Assembly: GCA_022457155.1 (NCBI GenBank)
Contig: JAJGOT010000456.1
Coordinates: 600,001 to 664,000, forward strand
Reading direction: 5' to 3'
Source of the DNA: Cladopsammia gracilis
Taxonomy: Eukaryota > Cnidaria > Anthozoa > Scleractinia > Dendrophylliidae
DNA: 64,000 bases
The translations under genes and the position numbers were made by a program. The notes below the pieces were generated by a model, which was not told the DNA's origin, ran no database searches, and saw nothing but the letters and a program-made list of their open reading frames with translations. This document shows positions 1 to 11,975 of the stretch, piece after piece. Position 1 is the first letter of the stretch. Each line of letters begins with the position of its first letter.

Positions 1-50
1 AGACGTTATGAGACGCGAAAAGGATTTTACAAAATAATAAAGACATTTAA

Positions 51-1117
51 TCCTCGGACGTACAGGGGTGAGGTGGGGCTTTAAGCTTTATCTCTGATAT
101 TTTCACGACCATTTACGATTAGCACATGCCGTTTTTAGCGGAGCTCTCGCGGCCGAAGGTCCGCTGCGGAGCCTCATACTTATAGAATCTATGCCCGTCA
201 TTTTTCATGGTCATGGCTAGCGGAATGTTTCGCGGACGCGTCGGTCTGTGTGCCGTCCGCCGCCCGCCGCCGTTGGGGAGGGCTAGCTCGCGGGCGCGTA
301 TGACGTCGCAAAACATCTGGGATCTTAGCAATTTTGAAACCAAAGCGAGGCTTTGTTTTTCGAGCAGCTTCATGGCCGAAGTCACGTAAGCTCGGTAACA
401 CTTCAATGTTTTGCTGTGTTTAGCGAAGAAAACCATTTCGAATAGGCCAATTCCAAGTCGCTTACACCAAACATTATGTATGACGAAGTTACATTGCCAG
501 GCTACTCGCTGGTGAAAAAAGGACAGGGTCAGCACGGTTAAAAGTTGTGGTGGAGGAGTCATGATTTTCATTCGAGACAGTATACAACACTCTAATTAAA
601 GGTTTAGAAGAATTCGAAACAGTTGTCGTAGCGTTAACTTTAACCCTCCGGGTACACACAAACTTATACCCCAACTGTGCATGTGGTAGAAAAAAATAGG
701 GAAGGGGGGTTGGTTGCATCCCTTAGCTCATTTGTCATTTGTAGTTTTGTGGTGTTACAATAGATAGTCCGTGATTTACCATACAAAATAAGATAAATAT
801 CATGCGCTATGGCGCTGTTGGAAATATGTGACTTCATCCAAAATGGCAGCTAAGAAGGCCATTTTATTGACAAAATGCGGAAATTGGAATTATTTTTTGC
901 CAGAGTTGTAAAAAAAAATTCTGCTTTTGGTGACATTCTATTTATTTAACAGCAAAGGAAAAATACACGAAGTTTATTAAAAAATGACTTACGATGTCAT
1001 TTCTCGTTACTATGGCAATTGACTCTTTCCAACCTTTGTCACCTTCAGGGTGGTGACATCCAAACCCCTTACCGCCCCCCCCCCCCCCCCTCCCTCTCCC
1101 CCCGATACGTCCGAGGA
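51..1117. mobile_element. TTAA-flanked DNA transposon, non-autonomous
   Basis: Terminal inverted repeats TCCTCGGACGTA and TACGTCCGAGGA bound this 1067-bp segment. It is flanked on both sides by TTAA (47-50 and 1118-1121), the target duplication of piggyBac and Kolobok elements. The left end continues as a G-rich stretch and the right end as a C-rich stretch with a C homopolymer (about 1073-1090), so the complementarity extends imperfectly inward. The interior has a minus-strand open frame of about 150 codons (571-119) with no recognised domain and no transposase motif. I infer a non-autonomous TTAA element that may carry a captured sequence. Confidence 0.75.
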
Positions 1118-1121
1118 TTAA

Positions 1122-2690
1122 GTTCGAGCTTTCATAAGTTTTTGTTTTTCACAAACCTTAACTTACTCAAGAAAAACTTAGCCAAAAAATTATAACATTC
1201 ATTGAGCAGGTGTATCAAGCTAAGTTTATACATGTAACGACCCAATGAAGATCATAAGTTATAATCAATTGACACTTTTTATAACAAAACCGAGGAAAAT
1301 AATGCGTATAACTAAATGCACTAATGGTTCATTAAGTGTAAACATTTTGTCACTGTAAATACTTACTTGGTTGGGCGTTGGCCAGCTGGATCAAAACTAA
1401 AACTAGAAAAGATACAAGTAATAAGAGAAAAATTAATTCAACCCATTTGTTTGCATTTTTAATATTCTCACATGCATGTTACTTTGTTATTTTTTTATGT
1501 AATAAACGAGATGTAACTTTTAAGCCTTCTTTCGTCTCTTGTAAAATATCGAAAATAGGTCAGAGTGGCCCTGGTCTTGATGAGGAAATAATTAAAATTA
1601 AGCATTCCACGTCTTATTGTCATCATCGATAATTGAGGCATACCCGGTCTTATTGTCAACATCGATCATATGACCAATAAGTTCACTCGTTAGTTAAATT
1701 TATATCGGTTTGGCTGCGACTTAATACGTCCATTTGCTTTTCCCTCCCGTTCCCGTGTCCGGTCCACCCCTGCTTTATTTTGTAACTGAACTATAGCAGT
1801 TGATTCTTGGGGAAAATTACCAAAAGAAATCAAAGATCTTAGTCATTTTGATTTAAAAAAAAAAATGGTTAAACGGTATTTATTGTCGAAACAGATATAC
1901 TGTCCAACCCCAGTCGTCTTCTAATTTTCGGTATTTTTTGCTATTTTTGCTATTTGTGTGTAGTGTGTGTGTTTATGTGTTTGTAATAGATGTCTACATG
2001 TGAACTGTTACTACACAAGACTCGTCACTAACTAGAAAACTGTATGGTTTACTTAGACGCTAGGCATTTCCTCAAACGGTATTTATATTTAGTTATTCGT
2101 CCTATTGTTTTAGTAATTTTAGTTTAGCTAGATATATATTTTCTTGTAACAAAAAATGTCATGGAAATGTGAAAATAAAGTATTGCATTGTATTGTATCG
2201 AAAGTTTGTTTTAACCTTTTTTTGTTTGTTTCCTGTACTCTAACATTCATTCGGCCAGATTATTTTTATATCACTATTCTCACTAATCTATAATCGTGTG
2301 CTTGTAGCCATATTGGTCCAAACGTGAATGCGTTTATTATTTGTCCAGTAAACAAAGCTCATGCAAGCTGCAATTGGGATAGTTTGTACAGGGAAGAAAT
2401 GAGAAAAGGCATAAATGAATATACATACGCCAGGGATGAAATATTCGCTGACGTTGTATATACACTGTCCTGATTTCAACTGAGCGATTGCCTCGCCGAA
2501 TTTAGTGATACCTAATTTACATAATAAGGAGAAATATGGTAAATTTTATTTATACGGACAGCTTACCGGCTGAAATATCGTGTTTTCATGATTATGGTAA
2601 TAATAGAGAGTTTTCATCTATGTCATATCAAACTTCAGAAGCATTAGCCAACAGTTTTCGATTCCAAAATGTATCTTAAATTGTAGAGCG
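1122..2690. other. Gene-free stretch with a probable LINE 3' end
   Basis: No coding exon is supported. Around 1920-2202 the sequence ends in AATAAAG followed by short ATTGT/TTGTA repeats, which resembles the 3' end of a CR1/L2-like LINE on the plus strand. No coding part of a LINE is preserved. The rest is AT-rich with nothing recognisable. Confidence 0.35.
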
Positions 2691-3185
2691 TTTAAAACTA
2701 TACATCTGGGCCAAATTTTGAAGCGCAAGAGCTTGTTATTCAAGACTTATAGGCGAACGAGTGTTAGACAATTTTAGTAAGAAATGTGTGGTGAGGCTAT
2801 CTTGATGTCCCACTTTGGGACACAAACATGGCAGCCAAAAATTCAAAGTCCTAATTACACCGAAAATCTCATCACAAAGTATTGTATGCACTATAAGTGC
2901 CATTAAATCAGCTTATAAGCATCTATAATTCAAAAATATCTTTCAGCTGGTTTAATTTTGTTAAATAGGCCATTTGCACGATGACGTCATATGACTACAA
3001 CTACCACAATCCTTCAGTTTTTTATTTTGTTGTGCAAATTAGGGCCATTGTTATTTACACCTCACTGGGATTACAAAATTTAAATAAGAAAGGAAAAACG
3101 AAATGAATTCTGGTAGTTGTAGTCAAATGACGCCATCGTGCAAATGGCCTATTCACGACTTATCTGAAATAGCGTGACGAATTGC
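2690..3185. repeat. Dispersed repeat copy 1, split by a MITE
   Basis: The sequence from about 2680 to 2967 and 3150 to 3185 matches 18160-18515 in the same orientation. Shared segments include GGGCCAAATTTT, the CATGGCAGCCAAAAATTCAA stretch, and GAAATAGCGTGACG. In this copy a 182-bp MITE interrupts the repeat, while the 18-kb copy is uninterrupted at that point and serves as the empty site. Confidence 0.75.
2968..3149. mobile_element. MITE family A, TA target duplication, copy 1
   Basis: A 182-bp element with inverted ends GGCCATTTGCACGATG and CATCGTGCAAATGGCC. The complementarity extends through ATGACTACAACTACCA. It is flanked by TA, as expected for Tc1/mariner-type insertion. A second copy is at 32193-32375. 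It has no coding capacity. The empty site in the paralogous repeat near 18460 supports it as a discrete insertion. Confidence 0.88.
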
Positions 3186-3826
3186 GTGACACATTTTTGT
3201 TTACGGAAGCCCGGGAATAATGAAACTAAAATATGCGTGCACAAATTTGCATGCACAAACAGCGACACCAAAAAAAAAAGACAAAGAAAAACGGAGCCCA
3301 AACGTTAACTCATGCCGCTACGTCCATGAGTAATTATTAGGCGGAACAAGAGGCTCCTAGCAGCCTATACTCATGCGCATGCGTAAGAAAGTTTTATGAT
3401 ATATATTAAACATGATAAGATGTCCGACATGGAGAAGAGTTACTCCTTTCATTTAGTCATCGTTCCTGCAAACCACGTTGTTTACTATCAGTGCCTTTTA
3501 CCTCCTGTTACTATTGAACGTTTTGTAAATGAAGGCGGTACCACAATGAAGCCAGTGATTCTTCTGAGTGTTATATATACCTAACGCGAACTATTGTTAT
3601 GTAAGTAGGGCTGTAGGAGACGCTGTCGTGACACTTCAGTAATGTTGTTTTACCGGAAGTGAGAGTAGCCGGAAGTCACTAAACAGGAAGCCATGAACCG
3701 GAAGAGCACAATTTAAAATATGCGTGCATAAATTTGCATGCAAAATCATGACACAAAAAATAAAAATAACAAGAAAAACGGAGCCGAAACCTTACCTCAT
3801 GCCGCTTCGCGCATGAGTAATAATCA

Positions 3827-4378
3827 TTTGCATCCGATTCGCATACAATTAACCGCATATAAGCGAGTACAATTAACATCAAATTACCGCATGCAAGCGG
3901 TTAAAGTAGGCCCAATTCACCTACTGAGAAATAACAAAAATAGAGCTGATCTCAAACTGGCTTTTGTCTTTTACTTGAACATTTTACATAAAGTAAAACT
4001 TTTTTTTTAGTAAAAGTTAAAAGATCAGAAGGGTGAATGCCTCGAACCTTAGTCGTTTGCTTCATAACTAATTACCCATATCCACTTCACCAACGAGGGC
4101 TAGCTGACAGGAACTGTAATTTTTAACATTATTTATAGAGTTACCCATAACCATAAATGAAAGCTAAGCGTTTTCAAATCAGTGCCTAACCCTAAACACT
4201 GCAGATAAGTGCTAAACTGGAGCTCTTTTCTTTCCGTTCTGGGGTTCTGTTCTCATGTACGTCAGTAGTACAAAGAATACTACTGTTAGGTAAATAGGGC
4301 CTATTTTACTCGCTTGCATGCGGTAATTTGATGTTAATTACACCCGCGTATATGCGGTTAATTATATGCGAATCGGGT
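3827..4378. mobile_element. TIR element with internal tRNA-like sequence, copy 1
   Basis: Inverted arms 3827-3932 and 4288-4376 begin CATCCGATTCGCATA and end ATATGCGAATCGGGTG. They share a long arm with TTAACCGCATATAAGCG and CCGCATGCAAGCGGTTAA. Between the arms, on the minus strand at about 4105-4035, lies a tRNA-like segment: an A-box-like TGGTGAAGTGGATATGG and a B-box-like GGTTCGAGGCA. A second copy at 32400-32927 has the same arms and tRNA-like core. The MITE-like body enclosing a Pol III promoter is unusual. Confidence 0.75.
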
Positions 4379-4384
4379 GGAACA

Positions 4385-4928
4385 ACAACTTTATTACACC
4401 TTATATCCCTACAGATACATTGGTAAAACAATACTAGATAGTATAAGTAAAATACAAAATACAGTGTCATTACAACAACAATTACACATCTATTAATTCT
4501 TTTGATAATACCGAAACATCATGAAAATATTTTGAAGATTTATTAATAACGGAAACATCCTTCATTGAAAGCAAATACAGAAATACAGACCCCTTATCAA
4601 ATACACGAAAAACAGCATTGACGCAATATAACTTTTGAAGAAAGTCCTTTCTCAAGTTGACAAATTCATGGTTATTGCATTCAGTTATGTAATGTAACTC
4701 ATCGCCAATCCTGTTATCATTGCAAATGGTACAGATTCTAGAATCATGAGGTATCTTTTTGTACCGCCCAGTTTCAACTGGCAACCTATGTGCCGAGATT
4801 CGCAATCGGGTAACAGCTTGTCGATGTGGTATGCCCATGCAAATATGCATTTTTTTCCAGAAGCGGCCGGCCATACCGGTTAATTCAGAGAGAGTTATAA
4901 TAAATTTTATATATGGCTTTGAATCCAC
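4385..4928 (-). pseudogene. LINE reverse transcriptase C-terminal fragment
   Basis: The minus strand carries a 148-codon open frame (4928-4482). It has the arrangement RQAVTRLRISAHRLPVETGRY, then RICTIC and a downstream CNNHEF, typical of the region after the RT domain of many invertebrate non-LTR retrotransposons, with a C-rich zinc-knuckle-like module. The 5' part is missing, and the 3' end lies against the TIR element at 4378. It is a 5'-truncated, inactive copy. Confidence 0.8.
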
Positions 4929-5085
4929 AACAACAAAAAATTGAAGAAAATAACTATATGTGAGTCAGTATTTTTACTGAATTGTTAGTTTGATTTTACA
5001 GACAAAGGGGGTCCTTAAAATACAAAATCAAATGCGTCATAAGGTCTTTGTAGACAACGACTATCGGCACGCAACTTGAAGAACG
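4855..5085 (-). repeat. LINE-derived repeat, copy 1 (pair with 6705-6965)
   Basis: This segment is directly repeated at 6705-6965. Shared blocks include CGGCCGG, TTTTACTGAATTGTTAGTTT, GGGGTCCTTAAAA and CGGCACGCAACTTGA. It overlaps the start of the LINE open frame, so both copies are likely pieces of one LINE family. Its minus-strand frames contain stops. Confidence 0.7.
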
Positions 5086-5604
5086 GAAGTTAAACTAGTC
5101 ATCCGTAAAATGAGCCGTTCTCATCTGTCGACGTGTATATCTCAACAACAAATACCTTTCTCATTTTCAAAATGACACCGTTTTATTTGAAGTTATAGCA
5201 CAAGGTTGTACATGCAGGTATTCACTAGCACATAAAAATTGTAATCTTATTATATTAATTTCAGTCGATTAGTCATTATTCCCTTAAGTCACCGTCTACC
5301 TTCACTTGAAAAGCACAAGGGACCCCACAAGGCGATTTTTATATATCAATTTCCGGCTGCCTGTTGTAATACGTATTTTTTACGTATTTCTACATATGGA
5401 GGCTAGCAGCAATGAAAAAAAAACTAAGCAAATAACACACAGAAAAAAATTGAAACATGCAACATATAGTTTAACCACGCACTTGTTGCTTGAAGCATAT
5501 CGGCCAATATCTTTTCCAAGTTCGGTGTCCTGTAAGACCTACTAAATCACTTTTCTTGAAATAATTTTATCCACTTGTTTAAACCAACATAAAGTACACC
5601 TTGT
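5086..5604. other. No recognisable feature
   Basis: AT-rich sequence without a supported exon, RNA gene or clear repeat. A 79-codon open frame at 5306-5545 has no recognisable motif and no splice or start context that would make it convincing. Confidence 0.3.
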
Positions 5605-5606
5605 TA

Positions 5607-5747
5607 GAGTGATTTTACTTCATCTGTGAAATAGTTAGTAGAATAGTACGCACTATTAGACTATAATTCCATTGTTTCCTTTTGTTTAATTTGGACTATC
5701 ACACACTAATTGTTAGATGGTGTTTCACAGATGAAGTAAAATCACTC
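5607..5747. mobile_element. Short MITE, TA target duplication
   Basis: A 141-bp palindromic unit. The left end GAGTGATTTTACTTCATC is the reverse complement of the right end GATGAAGTAAAATCACTC, and both ends abut TA. The centre is AT-rich and non-coding. This fits a Tc1/mariner-type MITE. Confidence 0.82.
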
Positions 5748-5749
5748 TA

Positions 5750-6290
5750 AACAATTTGCGGAATATTCCTTGTAACCTAAACTGTAAAGAGTTACGCCCG
5801 CCTAGATAATCTGTTCACGTTTCACTGGAAGAGTGATTAGAGTATGATTTAGTTCGTCTCGAGCATATCAGAACTTTAAAGAAAATAACTCTTTGCAGTC
5901 TCCGACATCCAATTCAACCGGTTTACTGACCGGTTCGACCCCTGCTCTAACGCCCAAGCCACATGATGGTCGAGCTAGAATCGAAAGTAAATGCCGGGGT
6001 TGTCCTTTAAACTCAGAATCCTTTTTTACACGCGGCTTTCATCCGGGAAGTAACTTTAGAATTCAAAATAATAAATCGAACTCGGCTATTGATACATTAT
6101 TTTAGGGAAAAATAAGCATAACATTAAAGCATTACTCAGCAAAACATACAATACACGATAATACACTCTAGCCACTATATTGGTTATTAATGTTTATTCA
6201 CCACAATTCCATTAAAAGAATATGAACATCAGTTATGAAGCGGAATAATAATTTTTATTACATCCTTTTTGAAATCACTGGTGATCCTTG
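5750..6290. other. No recognisable feature
   Basis: No exon, RNA or repeat can be supported here. Short open frames (for example 5893-6105) have no motif. Confidence 0.3.
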
Positions 6291-6305
6291 CAATCTGATT
6301 GGCTC

Positions 6306-6420
6306 TCAGCAGTGCGATTTATTCCCGAATCGCACCATTGTTTGCTCCAAATCGCATCTTTTTCTCAGCAGTGTGATTTATTCCCGAATCGCACTATTTT
6401 TTGCCCTAAATTGCATCTAT
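6306..6420 (+). repeat. Two-copy tandem repeat of about 60 bp
   Basis: Two adjacent copies share CTCAGCAGTG, GATTTATTCCCGAATCGCAC and AAATCGCATCT-like blocks. Non-coding. Confidence 0.7.
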
Positions 6421-6502
6421 AAGGCACATCAGTATTGGTACTGACTAAAATCCTGTATTTGGGTGATTAAATTGTGCGATTTCAAAATGGATGTAATTAA
6501 GT

Positions 6503-6650
6503 GGTAATTGATCTTCATGTCGTGCAATTTTGGTCTGAAATCATACTTGTGATTTCAAATCGAACTTGCGCTGTGCGCTCGTTCGATTTTGAAATCACAC
6601 GTATGATTTCAGACCAAATTACACTCCACTCAGTTCAATTACCATTATGA
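6503..6650. repeat. Palindromic foldback (MITE-like)
   Basis: The arm with TTTGGTCTGAAATCATAC and GTGATTTCAAATCGAAC is mirrored by TTCGATTTTGAAATCACAC and GTATGATTTCAGACCAAA, around a GC-rich centre with GCGCTGTGCGC. It would form a long hairpin. No clear target duplication was found. Confidence 0.75.
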
Positions 6651-6704
6651 ATCAATGGTGATTAAGGGTGCTTACAACTTCATACACAGTATGCCCGACA
6701 AAAT

Positions 6705-6965
6705 CTTTTTTCAGAAACGGCCGGTCATACCTGTTAATTCAAAGGGAATAAGACTCATTTTTTATATATTTGAGATATAGCTGTGAACCACAACAAAAAA
6801 ATTGGAGAAGATAACTGTGTTACGTGGGTCCTTCAGTAGTTTTACTGAATTGTTAGTTTGATTTTACAGACAAAAGGGGTCCTTAAAAGAGCCTTAAGAT
6901 GCAAAATCAAATGCGTCATAAGGTCTTTGTAAACCCGGGCTATCGGCACGCAACTTGAGGACCAA
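6705..6965 (-). repeat. LINE-derived repeat, copy 2
   Basis: Diverged direct copy of 4855-5085, with the same CGGCCGG, TTTTACTGAATTGTTAGTTT and CGGCACGCAACTTGA blocks. It contains small insertions and no intact frame. Confidence 0.7.
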
Positions 6966-7639
6966 CTACCCTTCGGACCAATAGCAGCGAAGCATAAATA
7001 ACAGATTCTGTAGTCACGCCAATGGCCTCAGGGTACCATTAAAATATATTCCGCTTTCTTTCATGTACAAAACCTGGACACTTATTTGGGTCATCTCGTT
7101 GCATAATAATGGCCCTTTTTCATATGCCTCGTTCTATAAAACGTTTTGGGATATGAAAAGAAGTGGCCGGGTCAGTTCTAAAATCGCTCCTTTCGTATGT
7201 ATGATCGATCTTTAGAACAAGCGTCAAATAAATAAATTGAACACTACGGTTATTGTGGTTTCGTTTCCCACCACAGAGTTAAGGATCCATTGTTATACAT
7301 CAAGTTAATCCATTAGCAATCAACCTTTATCTGATCAAGAAACGACACATATATGAAAATTGTTTTTCTTTTTTGCATCAAAATTGTACGATCTTAAACA
7401 TCCAGAGCTGCCTTTGCACAAACCATTTTCCCACGCAATCGAGTAATTAAATATGCTTTTTACATACTTCAACTTACACACTTACGAAACGACCCTGTTT
7501 GTTTTTCGTTCTTGATAAGAATCGTAACGGTTTATCTTTCATGAAACAAGGCACGTTTTAAGCTAAAATGACTATAAGTGCGACACCTAGGAAATTAATT
7601 TTGAACGTGATAAATATGCACGCTTAGTCATCAGTCTAA
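6966..7639. other. No recognisable feature
   Basis: AT-rich; no exon, tRNA or obvious repeat could be supported. Confidence 0.3.
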
Positions 7640-8255
7640 TGCTGTGTTCACACTAGGGCGCAACATGTTTAGTCTGATCACGAATTAATCATGTTCCACT
7701 AGGAAATTTGTTCACATTAGGCGGCACATTGCGTGAATCATGATCGAAACATGTTTATTCTGAGCATGATTGAGCTACCTTATGAGGTAGTTTCGATCTA
7801 AACCAGAGGTAACACGTTAGCGCAAATGTCGTCTCCTTGTTGACCGCTGCTGAATGCCCTTCGGCGTTCCCGAAGGTCTTGACAAGTGAAATAAAACCAC
7901 AAATCATGCAACAGCAAGTTTGAGCTCTATTATATTTTCAGTTCATGTGTAATTATAAAGATTTTATGCGAACAATGAAATTGCAAACATATTTATGGGA
8001 AACTTGTTTCGTTGAAACCTGTTTACTCTAAACGTGTTTCAGTGCTGATGTCAACTAACGCAGCATGATGCTGTGTTCTTGGAGCAAACGTGTTTCAATG
8101 AAAAAAGTTTGGGCAAAAATGTTTGTAATTTCATTGTTCACATTTGTTCTTAATTTCAAAACACCTGGTTTTATATTAGCTTATACCGGCTGTTTTAGGG
8201 AACAGGCATAAGCTTGCATAAAATCTTAATAATTACACATGAACCGAAAAATATA

Positions 8256-9352
8256 CGGGGTGTTTCAAAAGTTCGTTCCGATTTAAAGTTGTTAATTTTT
8301 TAATCAAATCAATTGTTTGTTAGAACTTTTCCAATAAATTGAGGTAGAGAATTTATTAAAATAGCTGGCAATAGCAATTTTAATTGTCTACTAGATGTCT
8401 TTGTTTCGATTTTCGCAGGGCAACTGTATTTAAGTTTATATGTCTAATAAAGTTTTGTTTGTTGTTGTTGTTGTTCGCGCCAAATGTGCACACGCGCGTT
8501 TTCCAGCCATTTTTTTCGCGCCCTTTGTGTATGTTGTTCCTTTCCCCGCCGAATTTGTTGTTGTTCTCTGATATTTTTCCTGAACTTTCTGTTTTCTCTG
8601 TCACGTAAATGAAGTCAGACATTGTTTATGCTAGAGCTCTAGCAGCCATATTACGATCATCTGGTCATTCAGTCAAAGAAATTGCTAAATTTTTTAACAA
8701 GACGGAACGTTGGGTCACAAGTGGTCGAAAAGAGAGTGCTTCGAAGACAAACCAAGAAGCGGACGACCATCTATTTTGACCAATTGTGCTCGAAAATCAA
8801 TCGAGAAAGCGAAGTACAAACGGAACAATTCAACAAGGAAGATTGCCAAGAGTCTTCAGCAGAAAAATATCGAAGTTTCGAGCATAACGGTGTGGAGATA
8901 GCTCAAAGAAAGAAATGGCATTCGTTCAGGATGGAGCACCGACTCACACTTCAAAGTCAACTCAGACATGGTGTCAAAAGAATTTGCCAAATTTTATAGC
9001 CAAGGATGGCTGGCCAGCGAACTCTCCTGATCTCAATCCCATTAAGAACATCCGGAGTATCATTGACCAGACAAAGTACAAAGATCCAGCCCCCAAAACG
9101 ATGAAAGAGCTGAAAAGGCGACTACGCTTTGCATGGAAAAATGTGACTCTTGACACGCTAAAAGAACTCGCACATTCTATGCCAAGGCGCTTAGAAAATG
9201 TCATTAAAAATAAAGGCGGGCATTCTGGCTACTAATAATTTGAATTTGAAAAATAAGCAAAAAACAATATACCTAATTTTTATATAGGTAGTTTAAATAA
9301 ATAATGAAACGATAGAAGAAAACAAATCGGAACGAACTTTTGAAACACCCTG
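8256..9352 (+). mobile_element. Mariner/Tc1-like element, internally deleted
   Basis: The left end CGGGGTGTTTCAAAAGTTCG and right end CGAACTTTTGAAACACCCTG are inverted repeats flanked by TA (8254-8255 and 9353-9354). Length is 1097 bp. The ends continue through TTCCGATTT / AAATCGGAA. Transposase remnants lie between them, so this is a decayed, non-autonomous copy. Confidence 0.9.
8606..9235 (+). pseudogene. Tc1/mariner transposase, broken
   Basis: Reading from 8606 gives a helix-turn-helix region with GHSVKEIAKFFNKTERWV. A frameshift near 8710 moves the reading to a frame with KPRSGRPSILTN and STRKIAKSL, ending SSITVWR at about 8899. The next frame, from 8915, has FVQDGAPTHTS (second catalytic aspartate) and WPANSPDLNPI (third catalytic position region). 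The segment with the first catalytic aspartate is missing, and a stop separates the halves. The copy cannot encode a working transposase. Confidence 0.85.
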
Positions 9353-9654
9353 TAGATCTCGAACCTACACTGCGTCTATTGCGTGGTTTTCATGGGTTAA
9401 TCTCACTTGCTAAGTCCTTTGCGAAGGAAGAGCAATGCAGTGTTGGGCAAGGAGATGTTTGAACCAAAGTGTTTAGTCTAGCGCAGTTCAAAAGTATTCA
9501 ATCGCGCTCATGCAAAATAAACATGTTTCGATCATGAGTCGCGCAATGCGCCGCCTGATGTGAACACTTTTCACAGTAAAACATGTTTCATTCGTGATCA
9601 GACTAAACATGTTTCATCTTAGTGTGAACACAGCACAAGATAACAAGTCATAAC

Positions 9655-11975
9655 AGATCCGTTTCTGGGTCGTGGATATGAATAGCTATTTCTATTAATA
9701 AAAAGGCAGTGATCTTTTTTTTCAGCTGGTGGAAACTCGAAAGACGGCCAATAAAATTCGCGTAGATTCAGTATTGCCTGTCAATATGTACGTAGACATC
9801 GCTATAAAAGACAACAGTTTGCATTTTACCACATGATTTTTGAACTAACAGCTCATTCCCTGCTCAACAATAAATAAATGAAACGTCGCATAATCTCTTA
9901 AACCAGGCCATTTCAAATAGTATAACAGCAGTTGTATTAATGCCAGTACTTCTCTTTAAAAAACTTGTTTATAAACATGCTCACCAAAATCGAAAAAAAA
10001 ATAAGATAACAGAAGTTCAAATTGTTAATACATCATATTAAAGATATATAAAATAAACATAAACACAACAGATAATAGTTTATTGGAGTTGTGGTTTATT
10101 TAAAGGAACCATCGAAGAAAACAAACCGACAGTTAACAGCTATATTTTTTTTTTGGAGAGTGGTTTTCCGGACTACCTTGTTGTTACGTCAATACCTCAG
10201 TATGGTCACGTAATCATTGTAGAATCGTCATAGTAAAACTTAGAAAGACATGGAATACTCGTTTAGCCAGAAAAAGTAGACCAAAAGTTGTTGCGGAACA
10301 TTTTTAGCCATTGTACGCTTTATTGTACGCTTCATTCTACGCTTAGGTATTTGACCTGTTAAAGAAGACAATAGGGTCCGCATGGCAAACCGGCACGATT
10401 CACACAAATAAATATCTGAAAACAATGCAAGTAAAAATTTAAAAACGGCTGTACTGTGTTTATTTAAAAACAGATAGTTGATAAATCAAAGGAGACTTAA
10501 AGAATACAAATAGATCTATATCGATCTATAGGTCAACCTGCAGTGTAAGATATGCAAGTATGCATCAGTAAATCACATGGCGAAAGAATTTGCGTACGCA
10601 TCAAATATCACACTTTTCTAACGTTCGGCAAGAGAGGTGCTTTGAATAATCTCTTGCACATAATTATTATAAAGTACAATTTGCAGTTCTAACTAAACTA
10701 ATTTCTGTTTCAGGGTTAAACCTCCTTGCTCAAGTATTGAGTCAAACTCTTTAATTGTGTCGGACAATAAGCTGTTTAAACACACTTTAGGGTGTGAAAA
10801 TATTGTAGCCAGTGCTGAACTTGGAAACCGCTTCAGCGGATGTAGTAATAACATTGGGTTTATTTCGAACTAATATGATAAACAACCAAAACACCATGAG
10901 AGTTCACAAAATGCAGTTTTGCACAATAGAGGCGTATAACGCGCACAATATATTTTTGTTACTTACAATGGGTGACTTTCAACGACCGTACAAACACCAC
11001 TCGATTGCAACGATTAAGTCATCGCTGGATTTTAATTTTCTTTCTTATGCAAAGTTTATCACTTGGCTATATAAACGTTTTTACTGTTAATAAAATACCG
11101 AAGAGTAGTCTGAAATTAAGTAGGCTCAATGACATGCGTGGAATAAAAAGACTTAATTCGGAAGTAGAACTCGAACAGAGAGACGATATTTGGTGATGTT
11201 ACTTTGAGTTAAAATGGATTAATTAATTGCTTCCTACCTTCCGAATAAAACAGCAATACAAGATAGCGCTTCATTGTACAATCTTTGTCATCTTCGTCTG
11301 AAGTTTCGTGCAATTGCGAGAACAGGGTAAAACATGCTCAAATATGCTAAATGAAATGCTATGCTTAACTAGTTTTCAATTATTGGCGTCAGCCAATGAC
11401 ATTTGTCAAAATTACAAATAGAGCTAAATATAAACTGATGTATGAATACCAAGTGTTGGGTGCATACTAAATGTTGTAGACAGGAAGTAATGACTTGGTC
11501 TTGATAAGACAGGGCGATATCAGCCCGATCTGAAACGTCCTGAAATCATTTGTCTTATAGCATGCAATATCGGGAAGTGATTTAACATTGCCGAAATATA
11601 CCGCGTTCCTTTTCCAATGGCTAAGAAAGTCTCAAACAGAGATCTATTGGCTGTGAAAACCGAATTATTTTGTAGCACGGTTAACACAGTTAAATTCTAA
11701 AGAATTCATTGCGATCACGGGTGACCATTTTTCGTGATTTGGAAGCTAACAGTGACCAGCTTTGATATCTCAACTATTAAAAACAAACACTGTTAAAAAT
11801 TGAATATTTTTATTTAAGCTACGAATGTCGTCGAAGCAACTCGTCTCCATCACATTTTAAATAATGACATTTTAAGCTAAACTTTAATTCAGCCATACAA
11901 CATGTTTGTTAAGATAGAAGAGTAATTTAAATCTACTAAAAATTAGCAAACGCTCGAGCTTATACAGTCTTTAAT
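9655..11975 (+). repeat. 2.3-kb direct segmental duplication, copy 1
   Basis: From GGGTCGTGGATATGAATAGC to GAGCTTATACAGTCTT this segment is repeated at 14148-16468, with scattered substitutions and small indels. The copies are in direct orientation, offset about 4.5 kb, with a non-homologous spacer between them. No complete gene is recognised. A minus-strand stretch at about 10412-10340, preceded by an acceptor-like TTTTCAG, reads YLCESCRFAMRTLLSSLTG. In copy 2 most changes in that stretch are silent, which hints at an exon but is weak evidence. Confidence 0.85.

Larger units (their letters stand above)
7640..9635. mobile_element. Large palindromic DNA element carrying a nested mariner
   Basis: Outer ends TGCTGTGTTCACACTA and TAGTGTGAACACAGCA form terminal inverted repeats. 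Arms extend over about 110 bp (7640-7770 and 9525-9635), with several internal copies of ACATGTTT-type motifs. A second palindrome lies inside (7915-7985 against 8115-8255, sharing TTCATGTGTAATTA and CAATGAAAT blocks). The mariner element at 8256-9352 sits within it. No clear outer target duplication could be identified, so the superfamily is uncertain. Confidence 0.7.

Noticed and set aside
119..571. 150-codon minus-strand frame as a gene
   Set aside because: It lies inside a TTAA element, has no recognised domain, and starts at a non-ATG-supported context.
1070..1101. Poly-C tract as a regulatory site
   Set aside because: It is part of the C-rich end of a DNA element and similar runs occur throughout.
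8974..9204. Minus-strand open frame opposite the mariner transposase
   Set aside because: It is a shadow of the conserved plus-strand DDE segment.
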